In this document: piece after piece, positions 8,689 through 16,133 of the stretch
Layout: every line of letters starts with the position of its first letter
Position numbering within the stretch: the stretch's first letter is position 1
Assembly (NCBI GenBank): GCA_963825315.1
Contig: CAWGST010000005.1
Location: 248,001-312,000 of the forward strand
From: DASRLE01 sp963825315
GTDB lineage: Bacteria > Verrucomicrobiota > Verrucomicrobiia > Limisphaerales > Palsa-1400
Direction: 5' to 3'
DNA: 64,000 nucleotides
Translations under genes and position numbers: made by a program
Notes under the pieces: model-generated
Told to the model about the DNA's origin: nothing
What the model saw: the letters and a program-made list of their open reading frames with translations, nothing else
The model's database searches: none

Positions 8689-8770
8689 GCGCGCGACATC
8701 ACGCGCCTGGTCTTTTTGGACGTTTTGGCACCCTCGCAACCGAGATAAAACAGGCCAAGGAATGTCAAGG
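8689..8770 (+). pseudogene. 3'-end fragment of a PQQ-like propeller gene, copy B
   Basis: From 8689 the frame reads ARDITRLVFLDVLAPSQPR and a stop, against ARDFTRLVCLEVSAASQRK and a stop in the intact gene ending at 6483. The match is confined to the last 20 codons, so this is a fragment of a paralogue or a partial duplication. Confidence 0.6.
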
Positions 8771-8834
8771 CTTGGACAAAAGAAGATTAGCCTGTCTCCA
8801 CAGGATGGCGGAAGCTCATGGAAATGGCTGAGGC

Positions 8835-9086
8835 ATGAACAGACATTCTCCAAATTCCAGCGCCGGCCGCCGCCAATTTCTGCGCGACGGGGTGCGCTAT
8901 ATTATTCTTGGCGGGCTGGCTGCGGTTAGCGGCAAGTTGGTCGCGCGCCAGGCCGCCCGACCCGCCGGCCAAGTCTGCATCAGCGCCGGGATTTGCCGAG
9001 GGTGCGAGGCTTTTACAGACTGCGGACTTCCCCAAGCTTTGTCCGCCAAGGAGGTGCTTGGCCATTCTTCGTCGAGGCAACCATGA
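8835..9086 (+). CDS. small Tat-exported four-cysteine protein
   Basis: This 83-residue protein has a twin-arginine leader (GRRQFLRDGVRYIILGG) and a mature part with the cysteine pattern C-x5-C-x2-C-x5-C (VCISAGICRGCEAFTDC) followed by GLPQALSAK. Tat export and four clustered cysteines suggest a periplasmic Fe-S or other metal centre. It is the first gene of the redox operon and its stop overlaps the next ATG by four bases. I do not recognise a named family. The conserved-looking GLPQALSAK tail may be a docking or maturation motif. Confidence 0.7.
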   Translation: MNRHSPNSSAGRRQFLRDGVRYIILGGLAAVSGKLVARQAARPAGQVCISAGICRGCEAFTDCGLPQALSAKEVLGHSSSRQP

Positions 9087-10099
9087 AACCCGAATTCGAA
9101 CTTTTCGACCGGCGGGAGTTTTTCGGTGTCGTGACGAAAACCGCCGCCATCATCGGTCTGGCCGGCGGCGCGGAGGGGAGTGCGGAAGGGCAGGGGACGG
9201 CCAACCCTTTTGCCTATGACATTTCCCGTTTCCAGAAGACCGATCCCAAACTCATCACTTACGAGGAAGTGACGCGGTGGCCGATTCCGCACAAGGACGC
9301 GCGGCGACTGGCCATCGGGCCGGATGACCAACTCTATGTGTGCGCGGGCAACTATATTAATTGCCTGAGCCGCACCGGGCAGCGCGGATTGGAATTGGCG
9401 CTGGCGGGGCCAGCCTGTTGTGTCGCCGTGGCCGGGGACGGAACCGTTTTCGCCGGTCTGCGCGACCACATTGAGGTATTCGACTCCAAGGGCGGGCGCG
9501 TGGCCCGCTGGGAATCGCCGGACCCGAAGACATGGTTTACCGGCCTGGCGGCGGGCGGGAAGGATGTCTTTGCGGCGGATGCCAGGAAACTGGTCGTGCT
9601 GCGCTACGACTGGACCGGAAAAATCGTCGGCCGAATCGGTCGGAAGGACGCGGGCCGGAATGTGCCGGGATTCATCGTGCCCAGTCCGTTCCTGGACGTA
9701 ATCCTTCATCGGGACGGCTTGTTGCGTGTCAACAATCCGGGCCGGCATCGGATTGAAGCCTACACTTTTGACGGGGATCTGGAAGGCGCCTGGGGCAAAC
9801 CCACTGTCGCCATCGAGGGCTTCTGCGGCTGCTGCAATCCCATCGGCCTTGCCGCATTGGCCGACGGGCGGATCGTCACCTGTGAGAAGGGCATTCCGCG
9901 CGTGAAAATTTACAGCGCGTCCGGCGAGTTTGAGTCGGTGGTGGCGGGATCGGAATCGTTCCCGGAAAACGCACATGCCTGCACCGACTTGAATGATTGC
10001 ATCCACGGCGGAATCGATGCCGCGGTGGATTCCGACGGACGAATCTACATCCTGGACATCGTCACCAGTGACGTGCGGGTGATGAAGCGGAAAGGATGA
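9083..10099 (+). CDS. Tat-exported NHL/six-bladed propeller protein
   Basis: Starting at the ATG at 9083, which overlaps the previous stop, the product is 338 residues. It has a Tat-like leader (DRREFFGVVTKTAAIIGLAGG). The rest is a beta-propeller of NHL type (LAIGPDDQLYVCAGNYINCL, VAVAGDGTVFAGLRDHIEVF, IDAAVDSDGRIYILD). A cysteine motif, FCGCCNPIG, lies near residue 250 and could bind metal or form a disulfide. In this operon it is probably a periplasmic partner of the polyferredoxin that follows. An upstream start at 8993 is open but lacks the leader context. Confidence 0.75.
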   Translation: MKPEFELFDRREFFGVVTKTAAIIGLAGGAEGSAEGQGTANPFAYDISRFQKTDPKLITYEEVTRWPIPHKDARRLAIGPDDQLYVCAGNYINCLSRTGQRGLELALAGPACCVAVAGDGTVFAGLRDHIEVFDSKGGRVARWESPDPKTWFTGLAAGGKDVFAADARKLVVLRYDWTGKIVGRIGRKDAGRNVPGFIVPSPFLDVILHRDGLLRVNNPGRHRIEAYTFDGDLEGAWGKPTVAIEGFCGCCNPIGLAALADGRIVTCEKGIPRVKIYSASGEFESVVAGSESFPENAHACTDLNDCIHGGIDAAVDSDGRIYILDIVTSDVRVMKRKG

Positions 10100-10115
10100 A
10101 GAAACCTGGAAACCG

Positions 10116-10688
10116 ATGGACGCCAAACCTCCAGTGAACGGACCGGTGACACGCCGTCAATTTCTCCGCAACGGCGCGCGGGTGATGACCATGACCGGCC
10201 TGGGCGTGGCGGCTGGCGCGCTGGCCACGCGGAGCACCGGCGCGGCGTGGGTGTGGCAAATCGACCCCGCCAAATGCCTGCACTGCGGCAACTGCGCCAC
10301 CCAATGCGTGCTGGAGCAGTCCGCCGTCAAATGCGTTCACGCCTACGCGGTTTGCGGCTACTGCCAGCTTTGCACCGGTTTTTTCACTCCGGAACCAAAC
10401 GAGTTGACCACGGCGGCGGAGAACCAGCTTTGCCCGACCGCCGCCCTCAAGCGCACTTACGTCGAAGACCCCTATTATCAATATAGTATTGACGAACAAC
10501 TCTGCATCGGCTGCGCCAAATGTGTGGAGGGCTGCAACCGCTTCGGCAACGGCTCGCTCTTCCTGCAAATCCGGCATGATCGCTGTCTCAATTGCAACGA
10601 GTGCGCCATCGCCCGCACCTGTCCCGGCGAAGCGTTCCGGCGCGTGCCGGTGGAGCATCCGTACCTGCTCAAAACCACCAGCCGCTAA
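10116..10688 (+). CDS. Tat-exported polyferredoxin
   Basis: This is a 190-residue protein with a twin-arginine leader (TRRQFLRNGARVMTMTG). Cysteine clusters follow in order: CLHCGNCATQC, CGYCQLC, CIGCAKCVEGC and CLNCNECAIARTC. That is enough for about three or four [4Fe-4S] clusters, as in NapG-type and dicluster ferredoxins. The leader places it in the periplasm, where it could exchange electrons with the NapH/NosR-like membrane protein encoded next. It lies 16 bp after the propeller gene and 4 bp before the membrane protein gene, so it belongs to the same operon. Confidence 0.85.
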   Translation: MDAKPPVNGPVTRRQFLRNGARVMTMTGLGVAAGALATRSTGAAWVWQIDPAKCLHCGNCATQCVLEQSAVKCVHAYAVCGYCQLCTGFFTPEPNELTTAAENQLCPTAALKRTYVEDPYYQYSIDEQLCIGCAKCVEGCNRFGNGSLFLQIRHDRCLNCNECAIARTCPGEAFRRVPVEHPYLLKTTSR

Positions 10689-10692
10689 AGTT

Positions 10693-12009
10693 ATGCTTCG
10701 CCGTCTGAAATTCATCGGTGCGCTGGGGGTGATGTTGCTCCTGGCGTTGATGGTTTGCGCCGAGCAACGTTTCCCGCCGCCGGATTTTGAAAGCGGTTAT
10801 CGCCTCCCCTCCGCCTCCACTCCCGCTGCGCGCCAGCTTTGGCTGCAATATGCGGATGCGGGCGTGTTGCTCGCCGCTCTGGGCGTTGCGGTCTGCCTGA
10901 TTTACAAAAAACGCTCGCGGCGCGGGCTTTTCTGGCTGTCGCTCTTTTCGCTGGCGTATTTTGGGTTTTACCGCAAAGGCTGCATCTGCCCCATCGGCTC
11001 GCCGCAAAATATCGTCTATGCGCTGTTCAACCCGGACTACGCGGTGCCGGTGACGGCGCTGATTTTCTGCTTTGCGCCCATCGTCGTGGCATTGTTTGCG
11101 GGGCGGGCCTTTTGCGCCGGGGTGTGCCCGCAGGGAGCGCTTCAGGATTTCGTGCTGATCAAACCCGTCGCCGTGCCGCTGTGGCTGGAACAGGCGCTCA
11201 GCGTTGTCCCGTATCTATTTCTGGGCGCGGGACTGATCTACGCCGCCACCGGCACGGGATTTGTGATCTGCCGCTATGATCCGTTCGTTTGCTTTTTTCG
11301 GTTGTCGGGCGGCATGTTCATCTTGACTGCTGGAGCCGCCTTTCTGCTGGCCGGGATGTTTGTGGGCCGGCCCTATTGCCGGTTTCTGTGTCCTTACGGT
11401 GGGTTGCTGAGACTGGCGTCACTGGCTTCCAAATGGCGCGTCCGCGTCACGCCCGATGTCTGCACGCAATGCCGCCTTTGTGAACAGTCCTGTCCATTCG
11501 GCGCGATGCGCGAACCCGCCCCGTCCGACACCAATCCAAGATGGCTGGGCGCGGAGCGCAAACGCCTCGGCTGGCTGCTCGCGCTTCTGCCGGTGCTTGT
11601 TGTTGCCGGTGTGTGGGCAGGCTCCAAATTCAGCCCGGCGGCCGCGCAACTTCATCCCACCGTGGCTCTGGCCGAGCGCCACACGCGCCAGCAAAGCCAT
11701 CCGGCGCAGTACGGTCTGATGACCCCGGAATCGCTTTCACTCCAGCGCGCCGCCGAGGATCCGAAAGCAGTGTTGACGGCGGCGGCGGATTTGCGCCACC
11801 GCTTTGATCTGGCCTGTTGCTTGTTCGGCGGCTGGATCGGACTGGTTATCGGCCTCAAACTGGTGGTGTTATCGGTGCGTCCGAGTCGGACTGATTTTGA
11901 GCCGGACCGCGGCGCGTGCCTCGCCTGTGCCCGGTGCTTCACCGCGTGCCCCAACGAACGTGTTCGTCTCGGTTTGATGCCGGTGGTTGGAGGACCTGCG
12001 CCGTCATGA
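10693..12009 (+). CDS. NapH/NosR/CcoG-like membrane [4Fe-4S] protein
   Basis: From the ATG at 10693 the product is 438 residues with about six membrane segments. It carries the C-x3-CP motifs of the NapH/NosR class (GRAFCAGVCPQGALQDF, GRPYCRFLCPYGG, KGCICPIGSPQ) and two ferredoxin-like sites (CTQCRLCEQSCPFGAM, CLACARCFTACPNERV). Proteins of this class take electrons from quinol or pass them across the membrane to periplasmic reductases or ferredoxins. An in-frame start at 10489 would overlap the ferredoxin gene and is not used. The stop overlaps the next ATG by four bases. No NosR-type FMN domain is seen. Confidence 0.85.
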   Translation: MLRRLKFIGALGVMLLLALMVCAEQRFPPPDFESGYRLPSASTPAARQLWLQYADAGVLLAALGVAVCLIYKKRSRRGLFWLSLFSLAYFGFYRKGCICPIGSPQNIVYALFNPDYAVPVTALIFCFAPIVVALFAGRAFCAGVCPQGALQDFVLIKPVAVPLWLEQALSVVPYLFLGAGLIYAATGTGFVICRYDPFVCFFRLSGGMFILTAGAAFLLAGMFVGRPYCRFLCPYGGLLRLASLASKWRVRVTPDVCTQCRLCEQSCPFGAMREPAPSDTNPRWLGAERKRLGWLLALLPVLVVAGVWAGSKFSPAAAQLHPTVALAERHTRQQSHPAQYGLMTPESLSLQRAAEDPKAVLTAAADLRHRFDLACCLFGGWIGLVIGLKLVVLSVRPSRTDFEPDRGACLACARCFTACPNERVRLGLMPVVGGPAPS

Positions 12010-13745
12010 ACACTGCTCCTCTTCATCGCGCGCTTATCCTCACTGCGTGGATTGCGGGCGCGTTCTGTCTGTTGGTTGGCGGGGTCATGGTTTATGAGCA
12101 TTTTGAGGCTGCCACCAACGATCCGTGGAAATCTCCGCAACTGCTCGCGCTCAGGGAAAAACTGGCCGCCGAACCGAAAAACGAGCCGCTGCAAAAGGAG
12201 ATCCGCCAACTCGACGTGGAATTTCGGCAGAAGTTCCGCCGCCGGCTCGCGTTGGACAAAACTGGCGCCTGGCTGCTGCTGGGCGGGGCGCTGGCGCTGG
12301 TGCTGGCGGCCGCCAAAGCGGCGGCTCTCAAGAGGATACTCCCACTGCCGCAGCCCAAACCCGATGCCGGCGAACAGTCCCTAAAACTGGCCGCGCGCGC
12401 ACGTTGGTCCCTGGCGGGTGTGGGTCTGGCGGTTGCGGGATCGCTGCTGATAATTCGACTTGGCAACACTTCCGTTTTGCCCGCCAACCCGGCCGGCTGG
12501 CAAAAGCTCCTCGGCCGATCCGATGCGCAGGAAGCGCCGGTGGAGGAGGCGCCCGCCCTGTCTGAGTTCCAGACGAATTGGCCGCGCTTTCGCGGATGGG
12601 ACGGCAGCGGGGCGGTGGCTTGGGACTTAAAAACCGTGCCCGGCATCCTGTGGCGTTCCGCCGTCCCCGCGCCGGGGCACAGTTCGCCGATTGTCTGGGG
12701 GGATCGAGTCTTCATTTCCGGCGGCACGGCGGACCAGCGGGAAGTTTTCTGTTACAACGCTTTCAGTGGCGCGCTCCTCTGGCAACGGGCAGTTGAAAAT
12801 GTGCCCGGCAGCCCGCTCAAAATTCCAGAGGCGCCGGAGGACACCGGCTACGCAGCCCCGACGATGGCGACGGACGGGCGGCGTGTTTATGCCATCTTCG
12901 CCAATGGCGACCTTGGCGCGCTCAACTTCGACGGTTCCGTTATCTGGACCAAATACCTCGGCCCGTTAAAGAATCCCTACGGCTACGCTGCTTCGCTCGT
13001 GGTGTGGGGCAACAATTTGCTCATCCAACTGGATCAGGGCGAGACGCGGGCGGAGGGGTCGAAACTGATTTCCTTGCAGGGCGCCAGTGGACGGGTCTTG
13101 TGGGAACGCAGCCGGCCCGTGCCCGCGTCGTGGGCCACCCCGATCGTCATCGAAGCCGCGGGCCAAACGCAGATCATCACCCTGGCCAATCCCTGGGTCA
13201 TCGCCTACTCGCTGGCCGGCGGCAATGAGCTTTGGCGCGCGCAATTGCTGGAAAACGAAGTGGTGCCGTCGCCCGTGTTCGCCGGCGGTTTTGTTTTCCT
13301 GCTCAGTCCGGGAGCCAAATTGATAGCGTTGCGGCCCGACGGCACGGGCGATGTGACCAAGACGCGCGTCGCTTGGGCCACCGAGGAGAATGTCCCCGAT
13401 ATCGCCAGCCCGGTCAGCAACGGCGAACTCGTTTTCACCGTGACCAGCGGGGGAGTGGCAACCTGTTTCGGAGCGAACAATGGGAAAAAATTCTGGGAAA
13501 CGAATCTGGACACGGAGGTGCAGGCGTCGCCGGGCATGATGGGAGATCGGCTGTTTATACTGGGTGAATATGGAGCGCTGGTCACGCTGCAAGCCGGACG
13601 CGAATTTCACGACATGGGGCGAACCCAACTGCCGGACAAATTCGACGCCAGCCCCGCCTTTGCCAACGGGCATGTCTTCCTGCGCGGAGTGACGAACCTG
13701 TACTGCCTCGGTCCAGCCGTCGCCAGGCTGGCGAAACAACCGTGA
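12006..13745 (+). CDS. membrane protein with PQQ-like propeller
   Basis: From the ATG at 12006 (four-base overlap with the previous gene) the product is 579 residues. It has three hydrophobic segments in the first 170 residues (LILTAWIAGAFCLLVGGVMV, AWLLLGGALALVLAAAKAA, SLAGVGLAVAGSLLIIRLG) with a charged loop between the first two. A propeller follows from about 200, opened by WPRFRGWDGSG. Blade motifs include VFCYNAFSGALLWQRAV, IWTKYLGPL and LISLQGASGRVLWERS. The propeller should face the periplasm. It probably serves the same electron-transfer complex. Whether it binds PQQ cannot be told from sequence. Confidence 0.8.
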   Translation: MNTAPLHRALILTAWIAGAFCLLVGGVMVYEHFEAATNDPWKSPQLLALREKLAAEPKNEPLQKEIRQLDVEFRQKFRRRLALDKTGAWLLLGGALALVLAAAKAAALKRILPLPQPKPDAGEQSLKLAARARWSLAGVGLAVAGSLLIIRLGNTSVLPANPAGWQKLLGRSDAQEAPVEEAPALSEFQTNWPRFRGWDGSGAVAWDLKTVPGILWRSAVPAPGHSSPIVWGDRVFISGGTADQREVFCYNAFSGALLWQRAVENVPGSPLKIPEAPEDTGYAAPTMATDGRRVYAIFANGDLGALNFDGSVIWTKYLGPLKNPYGYAASLVVWGNNLLIQLDQGETRAEGSKLISLQGASGRVLWERSRPVPASWATPIVIEAAGQTQIITLANPWVIAYSLAGGNELWRAQLLENEVVPSPVFAGGFVFLLSPGAKLIALRPDGTGDVTKTRVAWATEENVPDIASPVSNGELVFTVTSGGVATCFGANNGKKFWETNLDTEVQASPGMMGDRLFILGEYGALVTLQAGREFHDMGRTQLPDKFDASPAFANGHVFLRGVTNLYCLGPAVARLAKQP

Positions 13746-13748
13746 CGT

Positions 13749-16133
13749 ATGCCAGGCGTGGACCTCAGATTTGTCGAGGAAACGGTGGAGCGGATCGGGC
13801 GCAAACCCGCGGCGCTGATCCCGATTCTACAGGCGCTCCAGGAACATCATGGTTACCTGCCCAAGGAGGCATTGGCGCGCCTGAGCGAAGTGACCGAGAT
13901 TCAACCCTCTGCCATCTCAGGTGTTTCGACCTTCTACGACATGTTTCGGCACAAGCCGGCGGGCAAACACATTCTTCGGGTCTGCCGCGGCACGGCCTGT
14001 CATGTTGCGGGAGTGGAGAAGGTGGAGGAGGCGTTGCGACGGCACTTGCGCATTGCTCCGGGCGCCGACACTGATGCGGCGCAGGAGTTTACCATTGAAC
14101 AGGTCGCCTGCCTCGGTTGTTGCACGCTCGCGCCCGTGGTGAAAATGGACGGCTCGACGATGGGATACACGTCCGCGGAAAAAACACCAGACCAAGTCCG
14201 CGACCATCTTGCCTGGCAGACAGCCGCGGCAGGCGTGAAATCTACCGAGGAAATAAGTCATCCGGCCGCCAATGGCTTCGCCCGGATCAACGTCGGCCTC
14301 GGTTCCTGCTGCATGGCCAAGGGCAGTGATCAGTTATTTCACGCGTTGCGCGAGAGTGCGGGCCAATGCGGCGGCGATGTGACCATCAAGCGCGTGGGTT
14401 GCATGGGCATGTGCCATCGCACGCCGATGATTGAGGTCGCGGTGCCGGGCCAGGCGGCCGCGTACTATTCGGACCTGACACCGGACCAGGCGGGCGCCCT
14501 CATGCAGCGGCTTTTTCCTCAGCGCGGTTTTCTGCGCCGTGCCGGCCAACTCTGGACACGAATGCTGGACGGCCTGCTTCTGGAGGAGGCCGCGCCGCGG
14601 CAGCAGGTGGCGCTCTTCTCCATGAGCAAACGCGATCCCGCCGTTCGCGCCTTCCTCGAAAACCAGGTGCATATCGCCACCGAACATTTCGGCACACTCG
14701 ACCCGCTGGACCTGGATGAATACCTCGCCCATGAAGGCTTCGCCGCGCTCCGGCGATGCCTGGAAACGCCGCGGGAGAAAACAAACCCCGCCCTTTCGCC
14801 GGAACAACTCATCTCCACCATCGAAAAGTCCGGCTTGCGCGGACGCGGCGGGGCGGGATTTCCCAGCGGACAAAAATGGCGCGTCGTCCGCCAGCAGCCG
14901 GGCGATGTCAAGTATGTCATCTGCAACGGCGACGAAGGCGACCCGGGTGCGTTCATGGACCGCATGATTCTGGAATCGTTTCCGTTTCGTGTCATCGAGG
15001 GGCTGGCGCTGGCCGCGGTGGCCGTCGGAGCGCACGAGGGTATTTTCTATATCCGCCACGAATATCCGCTGGCGGTCAGTCGCGTGCTGGCGGCGATTGC
15101 GGAAATGGAAAAGCGCGGCTGGCTGGGCGCGACCTTGCTGGGTGCCGGTTTCCCATTGCGTCTGAGCGTCGTCGAGGGCGCCGGGGCGTTCGTCTGCGGC
15201 GAAGAGACGGCGTTGATCGCCTCGGTGGAAGGCCGGCGCGGGATGCCGCGGCTGCGCCCGCCCTTCCCAGCCGAGTCGGGCCTCTGGGGCAAACCGACAC
15301 TGATCAATAACGTGGAAACGCTAGCCCTGGCGCCGTGGATCGTTCGTCATGGGGCGGAGAAGTTCGCGGCCCTCGGCACGGCCAAAAGCAAAGGCACCAA
15401 AGTGTTCGCCCTGACCGGGAAAATTCGCCGTGGAGGATTGATCGAAGTGCCGATGGGGACAACCCTGCGCGAAATTGTCGAAAAAATCGGCGGCGGCGCG
15501 CCGGAAGGCCGCTGGATCAAGGCGGTGCAAATTGGCGGGCCGTCCGGCGGCTGCGTGCCCGCCAGCCTCATGGACATACCGGTGGATTACGAATCGTTGC
15601 GCGAGGCTGGCGCGATCATGGGTTCGGGCGGGATGGTTGTGCTGGACGACTCGTCGTGCATGGTCGATATCGCGCGGTATTTTCTCCGGTTCACGCAGGA
15701 CCAGTCGTGCGGCAAATGCACCTTCTGCCGCGTCGGGACAAAGAGGATGCTGGATATTCTGGACAGGCTTTGCACGGGCAAGGCGCAACGCGCTCAACTC
15801 GAGGAACTTGAATGGCTGGCGCGCCAAGTCAGCGCCGGCAGCTTGTGCGGCCTGGGCAAGACGGCCCCCAATCCCGTGCTCTCGACCTTGCGTTACTTCC
15901 GCGAGGAATACGAGGCCCATTTGCAGGGCCGCTGCCCGGCGGGCCAGTGCGCCGCTCTTGTCAAGTATCAGGTCACCGCCGCCTGCACCGGTTGCACCCT
16001 TTGCGCCCAGCATTGCCCGGTCCACGCCATCCCGATGGCGCCGTACGCGCAACACCAGATCAACCTGGAAATCTGCACACGCTGCGACACCTGCCGCAAG
16101 TTATGCCCGCAAAACGCCATCGAGGTCATATGA
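13749..16133 (+). CDS. NuoE-NuoF-ferredoxin fusion, NADH-oxidising flavoprotein
   Basis: This is a 794-residue multidomain protein. Residues 1-155 are NuoE-like with a [2Fe-2S] thioredoxin fold (CRGTACHVAG, VACLGCCTLAP). Residues about 175-260 are a second thioredoxin-like [2Fe-2S] domain (GSCCMAKGS, GCMGMCHRTPMI). Residues about 300-690 are NuoF-like, with the NADH glycine loop GRGGAGFPSGQKW, the FMN part EGDPGAFMDR and the cluster site SCGKCTFCRVGT. The C-terminus adds two [4Fe-4S] motifs (CTGCTLCAQHCPVHAI, CTRCDTCRKLCP). The same layout occurs in HydB-type subunits of bifurcating hydrogenases and in formate dehydrogenase beta subunits. No catalytic hydrogenase or dehydrogenase gene is adjacent. 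It is cytoplasmic. Confidence 0.9.
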   Translation: MPGVDLRFVEETVERIGRKPAALIPILQALQEHHGYLPKEALARLSEVTEIQPSAISGVSTFYDMFRHKPAGKHILRVCRGTACHVAGVEKVEEALRRHLRIAPGADTDAAQEFTIEQVACLGCCTLAPVVKMDGSTMGYTSAEKTPDQVRDHLAWQTAAAGVKSTEEISHPAANGFARINVGLGSCCMAKGSDQLFHALRESAGQCGGDVTIKRVGCMGMCHRTPMIEVAVPGQAAAYYSDLTPDQAGALMQRLFPQRGFLRRAGQLWTRMLDGLLLEEAAPRQQVALFSMSKRDPAVRAFLENQVHIATEHFGTLDPLDLDEYLAHEGFAALRRCLETPREKTNPALSPEQLISTIEKSGLRGRGGAGFPSGQKWRVVRQQPGDVKYVICNGDEGDPGAFMDRMILESFPFRVIEGLALAAVAVGAHEGIFYIRHEYPLAVSRVLAAIAEMEKRGWLGATLLGAGFPLRLSVVEGAGAFVCGEETALIASVEGRRGMPRLRPPFPAESGLWGKPTLINNVETLALAPWIVRHGAEKFAALGTAKSKGTKVFALTGKIRRGGLIEVPMGTTLREIVEKIGGGAPEGRWIKAVQIGGPSGGCVPASLMDIPVDYESLREAGAIMGSGGMVVLDDSSCMVDIARYFLRFTQDQSCGKCTFCRVGTKRMLDILDRLCTGKAQRAQLEELEWLARQVSAGSLCGLGKTAPNPVLSTLRYFREEYEAHLQGRCPAGQCAALVKYQVTAACTGCTLCAQHCPVHAIPMAPYAQHQINLEICTRCDTCRKLCPQNAIEVI

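Larger units (their letters stand above)
7825..8834. other. 1-kb non-coding region with gene fragments and palindromes
   Basis: No full gene is seen. The region holds a short frame at 7984-8103, two fragments resembling the 3' end of a propeller gene (8309-8368 and 8689-8770), a perfect 20-bp hairpin (8412-8458) and a long imperfect inverted repeat (8503-8575). It looks like a graveyard between two operons. The longer open frames here, such as the minus frames at 8136-8386 and 8623-8853, run across these fragments and have no domain. Confidence 0.6.
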
